Shown here: positions 36,569 to 45,061 of the stretch, piece by piece | Numbering within the stretch: position 1 is the stretch's first letter | Layout: every line of letters starts with the position of its first letter | Assembly (NCBI RefSeq): GCF_963669205.1 | Contig: NZ_OY769915.1 | Coordinates: forward strand, 4,562,001-4,626,000 | Reading direction: 5' to 3' | Source of the DNA: an uncultured Roseibium sp. | GTDB lineage: Bacteria; Pseudomonadota; Alphaproteobacteria; Rhizobiales; Stappiaceae | Length of the DNA stretch: 64,000 bases | The notes under the pieces: generated by a model | Database searches by the model: none | Told to the model about the DNA's origin: nothing | Seen by the model: the letters and a program-made list of their open reading frames with translations, nothing else | Program-made: the position numbers and the translations under genes

Positions 36569-37525
36569 TCAGGTCAGTGTGTTGGTGGGAACGCCGGCAA
36601 GGAAATTATCCACGTGGCCAACACACTGATCCCATAGGGTCTGCTGTGCCTCTTCGGACGCCCACGCGACATGGGGTGTCACGATCACATTGGGCCGGTC
36701 CAGGACCGACAACAACGGATTGCATTCCTTTGGCGGTTCACTGGTCAGAACGTCAAATCCGGCACCGGCGATCTGACCGCGCTCGAGCGCTGTCACCAGC
36801 GCCGCTTCATCGACGAGGCCGCCACGCGATGTGTTCACCAGGATCGGGCGTTTCTTCATCAGTTCGAATTCTCGTGTCGAGATCATGTTGCGGGTGGACG
36901 GGAACAGCGGGGCATGAAGGGACAGGACATCACTGGTCTCGATGACTTTATCGAAGGGCGTGTAGAGCGGGCCCAATCCTTCGGCTCCCTTGTGAGCTGC
37001 GAAGACGACTTCCATGCCGAGCGCCCGTCCGATGCCTGCAACCGCCTGGCCGATGATACCTTCACCGATGATCCCGAGCCGTGACCCGGCAAGATCCCGG
37101 ATCTCATGTGTGAAGAAGCAGAATTGACCGCTGTCCTGCCACTTGCCGTCAATCACATCCTGTCGGTAGCCGACGATGTTCCTGCGGAGTGCAAAGATCA
37201 GGGCAAACGCATGTTCAGGAACGGTGTTGACCGCATAACCGCGTACGTTGGAAACCGTGATCTCGAACTCCCGGCATGCGGCAATATCGATAACATCGTA
37301 TCCGGTCGCCGCGACCGATATCATCTTTAGATCAGGCAACCGGTCCAGCACGTCGCTGCGCAACGGAACCTTGTTGGTGATTACAACGTCGGCACTCTGA
37401 CAAAACTGGACAACCTCATGTTCGTCCGTCTGTTCAAATTCCACCCATTCGTGCTCGGCTTTCGGCCGCGTGATGGAAACGCCAGGCCCAATCGTGCCCC
37501 GATCCAGAAAGACGATCCTGGTCAC
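36569..37525 (-). CDS. D-2-hydroxyacid dehydrogenase
   Basis: A 318-residue NAD(P)-dependent enzyme of the hydroxypyruvate reductase/glycerate dehydrogenase type. The Rossmann motif is GIIGEGIIGQAVAGIG (about 149-164). The catalytic triad is Arg in NTSRGGLVDE (about 234), Glu in FDVLTSEPP (about 263) and His in VTPHVAWAS (about 283). It would interconvert a 2-keto and a D-2-hydroxy acid, such as hydroxypyruvate and D-glycerate. Its ATG overlaps the stop of the upstream dehydrogenase gene by 4 bp (ATGA), so the two are translationally coupled. Confidence 0.9.
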   Translation of the reverse strand: MTRIVFLDRGTIGPGVSITRPKAEHEWVEFEQTDEHEVVQFCQSADVVITNKVPLRSDVLDRLPDLKMISVAATGYDVIDIAACREFEITVSNVRGYAVNTVPEHAFALIFALRRNIVGYRQDVIDGKWQDSGQFCFFTHEIRDLAGSRLGIIGEGIIGQAVAGIGRALGMEVVFAAHKGAEGLGPLYTPFDKVIETSDVLSLHAPLFPSTRNMISTREFELMKKRPILVNTSRGGLVDEAALVTALERGQIAGAGFDVLTSEPPKECNPLLSVLDRPNVIVTPHVAWASEEAQQTLWDQCVGHVDNFLAGVPTNTLT

Positions 37526-38430
37526 GACGGATCTCCCGGAACCACCGGCTCGCCGGTCAGGGCTTCATAGGCCTTCACGACGGCTGAATCGTCAAGCTTG
37601 CCGTAGCCCATTCCCGACGCCGCCAGAAACATCTGATGTGCGACCGCCGAAAGCGGCAGGGGCACGCCGTTTTCGGTGCCGGTCTGCAGGACAAGTCCCA
37701 GATCCTTGATGAAGATGTCCACCATCGAACGCGGTGTGTAGTCATTGTTCAGGATATGCGGTACCCGGTCCGACATCATCCAGCTTGAGCCGGCCGATTG
37801 GGTGACGATCTCGTAGAGCTTGTGCGCGTCGCACCCGGCCCTGGCCCCCAAAGCCATAAGTTCCGCTGCCACCACCAGATGAACACCGGCTGCCAGCTGG
37901 TGCACGACCTTGTAGGTCGCACCAAGACCCGGTTCCTTTCCCAGCCGATGCACGACTTTCGAAATCGCCTTCAAGACAGCTTCCGCTGTTTCGAACGCAG
38001 CGTCAGAGCCTGAACACATCAGCGTCAGGGATCCGGTATCGGCGCCGGTCTTGCCACCGGAGACAGGCGCGTCGAGATATTCGAAACCCGCAGCAATTAC
38101 CCGCTCGCCCAACGCCTTGGACTCAGACGGTGCGACTGTGGAACACAGCATGACGGCTGCACCCGGCTTCAAACTGGCGATCGCATTGCCGGCGCCGAAA
38201 ATCACATCCTCGGCCTGTGCCGCATTCACGACCATCAGCATGAAAACGTCAACGCCTTGGGCGGTCGCACCGACGCTCTCCGCGACATCCCCACCCGACT
38301 CTGCAAGCGCGGCACGGGAACCCTCGAAAATGTCATAACCCTTCAGAGAAATTCCGGCACCGAGGATGTTCCTGGCCATCCCCAGTCCCATGGACCCGAG
38401 CCCGACTATACCAACGGCATGATGGCCCAT
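37522..38430 (-). CDS. Beta-hydroxyacid dehydrogenase, L-threonate dehydrogenase (LtnD)-like
   Basis: A 302-residue member of the 3-hydroxyisobutyrate dehydrogenase family. VGIVGLGSMGLGMARN (about 5-20) binds the dinucleotide, DAPVSGGKTGADTG (about 120-133) is the substrate loop, and YKVVHQL holds the catalytic Lys (about 171). MLMVVNAAQAEDVIFG and the C-terminal YTPRSMVDIFIKDLGLVL recall LtnD, which oxidises L-threonate. The kinase and aldolase of the known threonate route are not here. ATG 38430 begins one base after the TGA of the transketolase gene. Confidence 0.87.
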   Translation of the reverse strand: MGHHAVGIVGLGSMGLGMARNILGAGISLKGYDIFEGSRAALAESGGDVAESVGATAQGVDVFMLMVVNAAQAEDVIFGAGNAIASLKPGAAVMLCSTVAPSESKALGERVIAAGFEYLDAPVSGGKTGADTGSLTLMCSGSDAAFETAEAVLKAISKVVHRLGKEPGLGATYKVVHQLAAGVHLVVAAELMALGARAGCDAHKLYEIVTQSAGSSWMMSDRVPHILNNDYTPRSMVDIFIKDLGLVLQTGTENGVPLPLSAVAHQMFLAASGMGYGKLDDSAVVKAYEALTGEPVVPGDPS

Positions 38431-38431
38431 C

Positions 38432-39463
38432 TCATTCCCCCAGCCAGTCCTTGACCTGGCGCAGCACCGCTTTGACCGATAGGCCGTAGCGGTCATGCAG
38501 CGTCGGCAACGCGCCGGCATCAAGAAACGCGTCCGGGAGCGCTATCTGGCGGAAGCGCGGGAAGATCCCGTTGCGCATGAGTTCACCGGCCACCGCTTCA
38601 CCGAGGCCGCCCACTGTGGTGTGGTTTTCGGCGACAACGACAAGGCGCCCTTCCCGCGCGGCTTCACGGCGGATGGTTTCAACATCAAGAGGCTTGACGG
38701 TCGGCACGTGCAAAACACCGCAATCGATCCTGTCCGAAGCAAGTTTCTTCGAAGCTTCAAGCACGCGCATCGTCATCAGGCCGGTCGAGATAAAGAGGAC
38801 ATCCGCTCCATCGCGCACAACCTTGGCCTTGCCAAGCTCGAACTCGTAACCGTATTCGCCGAGCACATCCGGCACGTTGCCGCGCAGGAGCCGCATGTAA
38901 ACCGGCCCTTTATAGTCAGCGATGGCGCGGGTCGCCTGCATGATATCCGTTGCGCAACACGGATCCACGACAGTCATGTTCGGCAAACCACGGAAAATTG
39001 CGATGTCCTCGGTCGCCTGGTGGCTCGGGCCGTAGCCGGTTGTCAGCCCGGGCAGCGCACAAACGATCTTCACGTCGAGCGCTTCCTCGGCGATCGCCAT
39101 GCAGATGAAATCATAGGCACGGCGGGAGGCAAAAACTGCGTAAGTGGTGGCGAATGGCGTGAACCCTTCCCGCGCCAGTCCGGCAGCGGCGGATATCATC
39201 ACCTGTTCGGCCATGCCCATCTGGTAGAACCGGTCCGGATACTTGTCCCGGAAGACGTGAATGTCGGTGTATTTCGCAAGGTCTGCCGTAACTCCTACGA
39301 TCTTGTCGTTGGATTCAGCCAGTTTGTTCAGCGCCTGCCCGAACGGGGCAGCGAGGGTCTTCATTCCTTCATCCGCGAGGGACGCGATCATCGCGGATGT
39401 TTTGAGTCTCTGGCCTTTGGGGACCGGTGGACGGGGATCGTATTTGGAAAGTCTTGCTGTCAT
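38432..39463 (-). CDS. Transketolase, C-terminal subunit
   Basis: A 343-residue protein with the Pyr domain and C-terminal domain of a split transketolase. FYQMGMAEQVMISAAAGLA carries the Glu that activates thiamine diphosphate, and TGYGPSHQATEDIAIFRGLPNMTVVDP is the substrate-side loop with the His of the family. The final domain (VLFISTGLMTMRVLEA, VAENHTTVGGLGEAV) is complete. It overlaps the N-terminal-subunit gene by 4 bp. It must pair with that protein to form an active site. Confidence 0.92.
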   Translation of the reverse strand: MTARLSKYDPRPPVPKGQRLKTSAMIASLADEGMKTLAAPFGQALNKLAESNDKIVGVTADLAKYTDIHVFRDKYPDRFYQMGMAEQVMISAAAGLAREGFTPFATTYAVFASRRAYDFICMAIAEEALDVKIVCALPGLTTGYGPSHQATEDIAIFRGLPNMTVVDPCCATDIMQATRAIADYKGPVYMRLLRGNVPDVLGEYGYEFELGKAKVVRDGADVLFISTGLMTMRVLEASKKLASDRIDCGVLHVPTVKPLDVETIRREAAREGRLVVVAENHTTVGGLGEAVAGELMRNGIFPRFRQIALPDAFLDAGALPTLHDRYGLSVKAVLRQVKDWLGE

Positions 39464-40305
39464 TTTGCTTGCGCCCCGTCAAGGATTTCGATGGCTTTCT
39501 CCCACTCATCGGCTTCGACCCGCAGGAAGTGATTCCGGTCGCGCTGTTCCAGAAAAGGTACGCCCTTGGCCATTTTGGTGTCGCAGATAATCACGCGGGG
39601 CTTGTCGTCTTCACAGTTGCGCGCCCTGTCGAAAGCCTCGGCAACGGTGGCGATGTTGTTGCCGTCGACGCGCTGGGTGTGCCAGCCGAAGGCTTCCCAT
39701 TTGCTGGTGAGCGGCTCGGAGCAGAGCATTTCCTGGCTCGGCCCGTCCGCCTGCTGATTGTTGAAATCAACCACGGCTATCAGGTTTGACAACTTGTGAT
39801 GGGCTGCGGACATGGCCGCTTCCCATGTTGAACCCTCTCCAAGTTCACCGTCGGACAGGAGATTGTAGACAAACTGCTGTGAGTCCTTTCGGCGCAGGCC
39901 CAGCGCCGTCCCGACCGCAATTCCGAGACCTTGCCCCAGCGACCCACCGGTGATTTCCATTCCGGGCGTATAGGCAGCCATGCCGGACATGGGCATCCGG
40001 CTGCCATCGCCGCCATATGTCTCCAGCTCGTTTTCCGGCAGGATACCGGCTTCGATCATCGCGGCATAAAGTGCGATCGCATAGTGGCCGATCGACAGAT
40101 AGATACGGTCCCTGCCTTCCCATTCGGGATCCTCGGGCTTGTAGGTCGCCGCATGAAAATAGAGTACGGCAAGTACGTCGGCGAAACCAAGCGCCTGGGC
40201 GATATAGCCCTGTCCCTGGACCTCTCCCATGCGAAGCGCGTAACGGCGGATACGGTATGCGCGTTCCTCCAGGCTGACATTGGATAACTGCTGATGACCC
40301 GGCAT
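39460..40305 (-). CDS. Transketolase, N-terminal subunit (deviant active-site loops)
   Basis: A 281-residue thiamine-diphosphate-binding half of a split transketolase. SDGELGEGSTWEAAMSAAH with NLIAVVDFNNQQ is the cofactor and Mg2+ site (about 150-183). Two loops deviate: IYLSIGHYAIALYA where the family has LSKGH, and MSGMAAYTPGMEITGGSLGQGL where the family has GHPE before TPGVE, so the His of GHPE (H100 in E. coli TktA numbering) is absent. The first gene of a four-gene operon. Split transketolases serve specialised routes such as apiose or sulfoquinovose breakdown; which one applies here is open. Confidence 0.88.
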   Translation of the reverse strand: MPGHQQLSNVSLEERAYRIRRYALRMGEVQGQGYIAQALGFADVLAVLYFHAATYKPEDPEWEGRDRIYLSIGHYAIALYAAMIEAGILPENELETYGGDGSRMPMSGMAAYTPGMEITGGSLGQGLGIAVGTALGLRRKDSQQFVYNLLSDGELGEGSTWEAAMSAAHHKLSNLIAVVDFNNQQADGPSQEMLCSEPLTSKWEAFGWHTQRVDGNNIATVAEAFDRARNCEDDKPRVIICDTKMAKGVPFLEQRDRNHFLRVEADEWEKAIEILDGAQAK

Positions 40306-40762
40306 GTTGCCTCCTGTTCCTGTAATCCGTCCAGAACCGCAGAGAGCCCAGAAATTTAGACATACTTACGATCTTTGGCTGATCACAGTTGTAGGTCGGA
40401 CGACATCGTCGACTCAAACAGCAAACGCTGAACACTTGTTAAGCTCAACTAAACTAAGTAATTCAACACCACCCATGCGGTCTTGACCTGGAACAGATGG
40501 GTGGAGATGCAGCAAAAAGCTGGACACAGGATTTTGGAGCTTGAAAGCGTGCGGCGGCAACAGCCGGATACGAGCGTGCGCGCGCCCGGCATCGGACAGC
40601 GGCAGAAGTTTTGACACTCTCGCACCCACTCAGCCACTTGATGCGACCTGAGGGGCGGCATAAAAAGGTCGGGACAGGGTTCATTCAAACGATCCACATT
40701 TTCAAACAAAAGCGGCCGGCCGGCCGGCCAAAATCAAAGACATTCTTAAAGGGAGGAAATCC
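40306..40762. other. Divergent control region between the transketolase operon and the TAXI gene
   Basis: No convincing gene. It contains the candidate LysR operator at 40434-40450, about 130 bp upstream of the transketolase operon, and a GGCCGGCC palindromic run at 40714-40729 followed by AAAGGGAGGAAA, the ribosome-binding site of the gene at 40763. Confidence 0.5.
40434..40450. promoter_or_regulatory. Candidate LysR operator upstream of the transketolase operon
   Basis: On the minus strand it reads AGTTGAGCTTAACAAGT and contains TTG-N7-CAA, i.e. a T-N11-A core typical of LysR sites. 14 of 17 bases match the site at 35511-35527 beside the LysR gene. It lies 129 bp upstream of the first transketolase gene. 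Confidence 0.45.
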
Positions 40763-41719
40763 ATGAAAAAGACCTTATTGTCACTTGCGATCGCAGCCAC
40801 GATGGGACTGGTGTCCGGCGTTGCCTCGGCCGAGACCCGCATCACCTATAAATCCGCCAAGTCGACCTCGTCCTATTACCAGATGGCGGTACAGATTGCC
40901 GAAGCGATGAAGGCCGGCACCGATGGCGACATCATCGTCACGGTGGAGGAAAGCCAGGGCTCGGTCCAGAACGTCATGGAAGTGAGAGCCCGTGGCGGCG
41001 ACTACGTGTTCACGACACCGCCCGTGCTCGTGAAACTGGCGCAGGGCGGCAAGGCCATGTTCGAGGGCAAGTCGGACCCCAAGTTTGACGAGATCCGGGC
41101 GCTGTTCCCGATCCCCTCGCTCACCATGCATTTCGTCATGTCCGAAGGCAGCGGCGTGACCGATTTCGCGGGCATGGAGGGCAAGACCATTCTTCTCGGC
41201 AAGGGCTCCTTCGGGGCACGCGAAGGCGAGAAATATCTCAAGCTGTTCGGCCTTGAAGGCAAGGTGGACCTTGCAGAGGTTGAACTTTCCAATGCCGTTG
41301 CGGCCCTGAAAAACGGCCAGATCGACGGTTTCGTCACAGCCGGGTCCTTCCCGGCACCGAACGTGATCGAGGCCGCTGCGTCGACGGGTGTGAACGTCAT
41401 CTCCCTGAACGACGATCAGATCACGCAGACCAAAAGGACCAGGCTCGTCATTCCGGCCGGCACCTATGCAGGACAGACCGAGGATATCGTCACCACCTCG
41501 CTTCCGGTCGTGGCCTACACCACCACCTCGATGGATGACGATGCGGCCTACGAACTGACAAAAACCTTCTGGGAACAGAAGGCCGACATGGGCAACGCCG
41601 CTCCCTGGTGGAACGGTGTCGACAAGGGCCTCATGGGCAACATTACCGGCAAGATCCATCCCGGCGCCCTGCGCTACTACCAGGAAGCCGGTTTCGAACT
41701 GACGCCTGAGCAGCAGTAA
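40763..41719 (+). CDS. TRAP transporter binding protein, TAXI family
   Basis: A 318-residue periplasmic receptor with signal peptide 1-23 (ending GVASA). ITYKSAKSTSSYYQMAVQIAEAM is the TAXI-type start of the mature protein, and GKTILLGKGSFGAREGEKYLKLFGL and NAVAALKNGQIDGFVTAGSFPAPN are the conserved blocks of the family. AAAGGGAGGAAA precedes the ATG. It feeds the fused permease at 41832. TAXI receptors with known ligands bind glutamate or alpha-ketoacids; the ligand here is unknown. Confidence 0.92.
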   Translation: MKKTLLSLAIAATMGLVSGVASAETRITYKSAKSTSSYYQMAVQIAEAMKAGTDGDIIVTVEESQGSVQNVMEVRARGGDYVFTTPPVLVKLAQGGKAMFEGKSDPKFDEIRALFPIPSLTMHFVMSEGSGVTDFAGMEGKTILLGKGSFGAREGEKYLKLFGLEGKVDLAEVELSNAVAALKNGQIDGFVTAGSFPAPNVIEAAASTGVNVISLNDDQITQTKRTRLVIPAGTYAGQTEDIVTTSLPVVAYTTTSMDDDAAYELTKTFWEQKADMGNAAPWWNGVDKGLMGNITGKIHPGALRYYQEAGFELTPEQQ

Positions 41720-41737
41720 GCCCCTCGTACTGCAAAG

Positions 41738-41765
41738 GGCTTCTGCGCGCCCGCGCGCAGAAGCC
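41738..41765 (+). promoter_or_regulatory. Strong intercistronic hairpin between TAXI receptor and permease genes
   Basis: A perfect 13-bp inverted repeat (GGCTTCTGCGCGC / GCGCGCAGAAGCC) with only CC between the arms, no T run. It lies 18 bp after the receptor stop. Such hairpins protect the upstream mRNA and lower expression of the permease relative to the abundant receptor. Confidence 0.7.
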
Positions 41766-41831
41766 GATCCTTCCAGCCTCACCGCCGCGCCGGTTCTTCG
41801 TGCGCATGTTGCCTCCACCGGGAACACTGTC

Positions 41832-43592
41832 TTGAGACCATTGATCATCGCAGCAGCGCTCGGTCTTGTTGCGTTTCACCTCGCCTTGATCTTTTCAGGC
41901 CTTGTTCCCAACCTCGTGAGCCGTCCGCTTCACCTCGCCTTTGCGTTGCCGTGGATCCTGATCGCAGCCAAACAGGGCATGCTTTCAAGGGTCAGCGGAA
42001 TCGTCCTGAGCGTGCTGGGCGTCGGCGCCTGCATCTGGGTGGCGGTGTCGCATGACAGGCTGTCGGATCAATACGGATTTCTGGAGGGCGACTTTCAGTT
42101 CGCGATTGCCGCCCTGCTGCTTGTCGTCGTCCTGGAAGCCGCGCGGCGGGCGATCGGCTGGCCGCTTCCGCTCGTGGCGTTGCTGGCCCTCATCTATGGC
42201 CTGTTCGGGCAGCATATTCCCGGTGAATTCGGTCACTCCGGAACCCCGATCGCAAGTTTCCTGGGAACGTTGACCATCGCCGAGGGTGGCATCTGGGGCA
42301 GCCTGACGGGCGTCTCGGTGAACGTGGTCGCGATCTTCGTGATCTTCGGTGCTGTCCTGAACGCCGGTGAAGCCGGTCAGGGCTTCATGAACATCGCTTC
42401 GGCTGCCGCCGGACGCCTGAAGGGTGGGGCCGCCAAGGTCTCGGTCCTGTCGTCTGCGCTCTTCGGCTCGATATCCGGCTCGGCGTCGGCGAATGTCGCC
42501 TCGACCGGCGCAATCACCTTGCCGGCCATGACGCGGCTCGGCTATCCCAAGCGCCTTGCTGCCGCCGTTGAAGCCGTCGCCTCCTCCGGCGGCCAGATCA
42601 TGCCGCCGCTGATGGGGGCCGGTGCCTTCGTGATGGTCGAGCTGACCGGCGTCCCCTACACATCCATCATGGCCGCCGCGCTGCTGCCCGCCATCTTGTA
42701 TTTTCTCGCGGTCTGGATCGGCGTCAACGCCTACGCCAGCCATCACGACCTCGCCGGGCTGGACGAGAAGGACCAGCCCTCGGGCCGGGACGTCTTCATC
42801 ACCTCCTGCTTTTTCCTGATCCCGTTCACGGTCCTGCTTGCCGGCATGTTCTGGATCCGGTTCACCCCGCAATACGCCGCGTCGATGGCAATCCTCGCCA
42901 GTTTTCTGCTGCTGTTTTTCAACGCCAGGGGTCTTGGCTCGCTCAAGGATGGCCTGGCCCGGGTCGAAAAGGCCCTGGTCAGCTCGGCGCGGCAGGTGTC
43001 GATGATCGCCGCCATCATCGTCTGTGCGTCGATCATCATCGGTGTCCTGTCGATCACGGGCCTCGGCGTGAAAATCACTTCGCTGATCCTGTCCGGTTCC
43101 GGCGGGCTGCTCTGGCCGTCCCTGTTCCTCACCGCGCTTGCCTGCATGGTCCTGGGAATGGAAGTGCCGACCACCGCCGCATACGTGATCTGCGTTTCCG
43201 TCGCCGGCCCGGCGCTCATTCAACTGGGTCTGGAGCCCCTGCAGGCGCACCTGTTCGTTTTCTGGTTCGCCCTGCTCTCGACAATCACGCCGCCTGTTTG
43301 CGGTGCGGTCTTCATCGCCGCGGGCATGATCAACGAGAACTGGCTGAAAGTTGCCCTCACCGCGATGGCGCTCGGAATCGGTCTTTACATCATTCCACTC
43401 GCCATGATCGCCAACCCGGAACTCATCCGGCTTGAAGGCAATCCGCCGGGCGCGCTTCTGGCCGCTCTTCAGATCGGGCTGGGACTGGCACTGATCTCCT
43501 ACGCGATCATCGGATTCCGCAATCCACTTTACCGGATCCTTGCAGGTAGCGCCGGCATGGCGATCATCTTCGGGTCGCTGCTGCTGACCTGA
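41832..43592 (+). CDS. TRAP transporter fused permease (4TM/12TM)
   Basis: A 586-residue membrane protein joining a DctQ-like four-helix N-terminal part and a DctM-like large part, as usual in TAXI systems. GSISGSASANVASTGAITLPAMTR and SSGGQIMPPLMGAGAFVMVELTGV are the substrate-site helices; LACMVLGMEVPTTAAYVICV and STITPPVCGAVFIAAG follow. TTG at 41832 is the only start I can find near the beginning; an ATG at 41806 is in another frame. The ligand follows the TAXI receptor upstream. Confidence 0.9.
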   Translation: MRPLIIAAALGLVAFHLALIFSGLVPNLVSRPLHLAFALPWILIAAKQGMLSRVSGIVLSVLGVGACIWVAVSHDRLSDQYGFLEGDFQFAIAALLLVVVLEAARRAIGWPLPLVALLALIYGLFGQHIPGEFGHSGTPIASFLGTLTIAEGGIWGSLTGVSVNVVAIFVIFGAVLNAGEAGQGFMNIASAAAGRLKGGAAKVSVLSSALFGSISGSASANVASTGAITLPAMTRLGYPKRLAAAVEAVASSGGQIMPPLMGAGAFVMVELTGVPYTSIMAAALLPAILYFLAVWIGVNAYASHHDLAGLDEKDQPSGRDVFITSCFFLIPFTVLLAGMFWIRFTPQYAASMAILASFLLLFFNARGLGSLKDGLARVEKALVSSARQVSMIAAIIVCASIIIGVLSITGLGVKITSLILSGSGGLLWPSLFLTALACMVLGMEVPTTAAYVICVSVAGPALIQLGLEPLQAHLFVFWFALLSTITPPVCGAVFIAAGMINENWLKVALTAMALGIGLYIIPLAMIANPELIRLEGNPPGALLAALQIGLGLALISYAIIGFRNPLYRILAGSAGMAIIFGSLLLT

Positions 43593-43768
43593 GACATCTG
43601 TCGCCACGCAACAGGTTTCCGAGCACCCGCCAGTCCGGCGTATCACCTCTGCCGGAGACCGGCCGGCGCCTTGCGGTGTTCCGCTACATGACGAAATCGT
43701 AAAGCTGTCCCCCTTGATGCCCTTTGCCGCTCCCCCTAAAAGGGAACAAACAGTAAGGAGTGGGCGTT

Positions 43769-44062
43769 ATGCTCGGCAAAATGTTCAAATCCCTTTTCGG
43801 ATCGTCCGAAGGAGGACAGGCCAAGAGCTCTGCAAAAGCCACGGTGGTTGACCACGAAGGCTTTCAGATCATCGCTGAACCGCAATCCTCGGGCGGCCAG
43901 TGGCAGGTCGCCGGCCGGATCGAAAAGCAGGTCGGCGAGGAGACCAGATCGCACCGGTTTATTCGCGCCGACGTGCTGCCGGGCGAAGCTGATGCCGCCA
44001 ACGAGATGATCCGCAAGGCGAAAATGATGATCGATCAGCAGGGTGACCGAATATTCGATTGA
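43769..44062 (+). CDS. HlyU family protein
   Basis: A 97-residue protein of the HlyU family, small winged-helix-like proteins named after the Vibrio haemolysin activator but of unknown role in alphaproteobacteria. It starts MLGKMFKSLFG at ATG 43769, eight bases after AAGGAG (43755-43760). VDHEGFQIIAEPQSSGGQWQVAG and EETRSHRFIRAD are the family blocks. Confidence 0.85.
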   Translation: MLGKMFKSLFGSSEGGQAKSSAKATVVDHEGFQIIAEPQSSGGQWQVAGRIEKQVGEETRSHRFIRADVLPGEADAANEMIRKAKMMIDQQGDRIFD

Positions 44063-44189
44063 GGCAAGCAGCGCAGAAATGCTAATCGAAGGCAAAGCGC
44101 GATCCGGATCTGACTGAACTGGCCGACCGGCGCCCGAACCGAAGTGTGCCGTCCCGGTGGCCCGGCCTGTCCCTGAATTGAAAGCCGAC

Positions 44190-44762
44190 ATGAAACGTAA
44201 CGTAGCCCTAAGCCTGCCCAACCTCCTGACCTATGGGCGCATTCTGGCTGTGCCGGCGGTCGCGTTCTGCTTTTACTTCGAAGGAACGACCCCGCGCTGG
44301 ATCGCGCTCGGCATATTCATCGTGGCTGCGATCACGGACTTTTTCGATGGTTACCTTGCGCGCGCGTGGCAGCAGCAATCCGCTCTCGGGCGCATGCTCG
44401 ATCCGATTGCCGACAAGCTGCTCGTTTCCGTCTCGCTCCTGATGCTCGCCGCGGACGGCACCATCGGAGGCTGGTCGCTGGTAGCTGCGATCATTATCTT
44501 GTGCCGCGAGATCCTGGTCTCCGGCCTGAGGGAGTTCCTGGCCGAGCTTCAGGTTAGCGTGCCGGTGACAAAGCTCGCCAAGTGGAAGACGACGGTCCAG
44601 CTCGTCGCCATCGCCTTTCTGCTTGCCGGTCCGGCCGGCGACACCATCTTCGCGTACACGACGTTGACCGGACTGATCGCGCTTTGGCTCGCCGCCACAC
44701 TTACGCTATATACCGGCTACGACTATTTCCGGGCCGGCATCGGTCATCTCATCACCGAGTAG
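44190..44762 (+). CDS. pgsA: CDP-diacylglycerol-glycerol-3-phosphate 3-phosphatidyltransferase
   Basis: PgsA makes phosphatidylglycerol phosphate from CDP-diacylglycerol and glycerol 3-phosphate at the inner membrane. The 190-residue protein, from ATG 44190 (MKRNVALSLPNLLTYGRI), has the CDP-alcohol phosphotransferase motif DFFDGYLAR, then GRMLDPIADK: the D-x2-DG-x2-AR-x9-G-x3-D-x3-D pattern with all Asp present. About five membrane helices follow the pattern of the family. It heads a run with moaD and moaE. Confidence 0.95.
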   Translation: MKRNVALSLPNLLTYGRILAVPAVAFCFYFEGTTPRWIALGIFIVAAITDFFDGYLARAWQQQSALGRMLDPIADKLLVSVSLLMLAADGTIGGWSLVAAIIILCREILVSGLREFLAELQVSVPVTKLAKWKTTVQLVAIAFLLAGPAGDTIFAYTTLTGLIALWLAATLTLYTGYDYFRAGIGHLITE

Positions 44763-44807
44763 ACCGGTGATTTCAATTGCCGCAATGGCTGCGCAGTAAG
44801 AGGTCGC

Positions 44808-45059
44808 ATGAACATTCGCTATTTTGCCTGGGTGCGGGAACGTGTCGGCAAGGAAGAAGAAACCCTCGACCTTCCGGCCGACGTGAAAACGGTTGCCGAT
44901 CTTATTTTGCATCTCAAGGGGATCGACGAGTATCACGCCTCAGCTTTCGAGGAAGAGGACGCGATCCGGGTGGCTCTCGACCAGGAGCATGTGGAGACGG
45001 ATGCGGAACTCGGAAGCGCCCGCGAAGTTGCCTTCTTCCCGCCGATGACGGGTGGTTGA
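44808..45059 (+). CDS. moaD: Molybdopterin synthase sulfur carrier subunit
   Basis: An 83-residue ubiquitin-fold protein that carries the thiocarboxylate used to make molybdopterin. NIRYFAWVRERVG and VAFFPPMTGG match MoaD; the essential Gly-Gly is at the very C-terminus. It is followed after 2 bp by moaE, its partner. Confidence 0.95.
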   Translation: MNIRYFAWVRERVGKEEETLDLPADVKTVADLILHLKGIDEYHASAFEEEDAIRVALDQEHVETDAELGSAREVAFFPPMTGG

Positions 45060-45061
45060 AC

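Noticed and set aside
40713..40730. GGCCGGCC run before the TAXI gene as an operator
   Set aside because: Simple GC palindromes of this kind are common by chance in this base composition and no second copy was found in the window.
41985..43646. Minus-strand open frame of 553 codons opposite the fused TRAP permease
   Set aside because: Translation is a charged, Gly/Asp/Arg-rich string without hydrophobic core; the plus strand is an unmistakable permease.
30357..44189. The 13.8-kb block as a phage or integrative element
   Set aside because: No integrase, phage gene, tRNA or flanking direct repeat seen.
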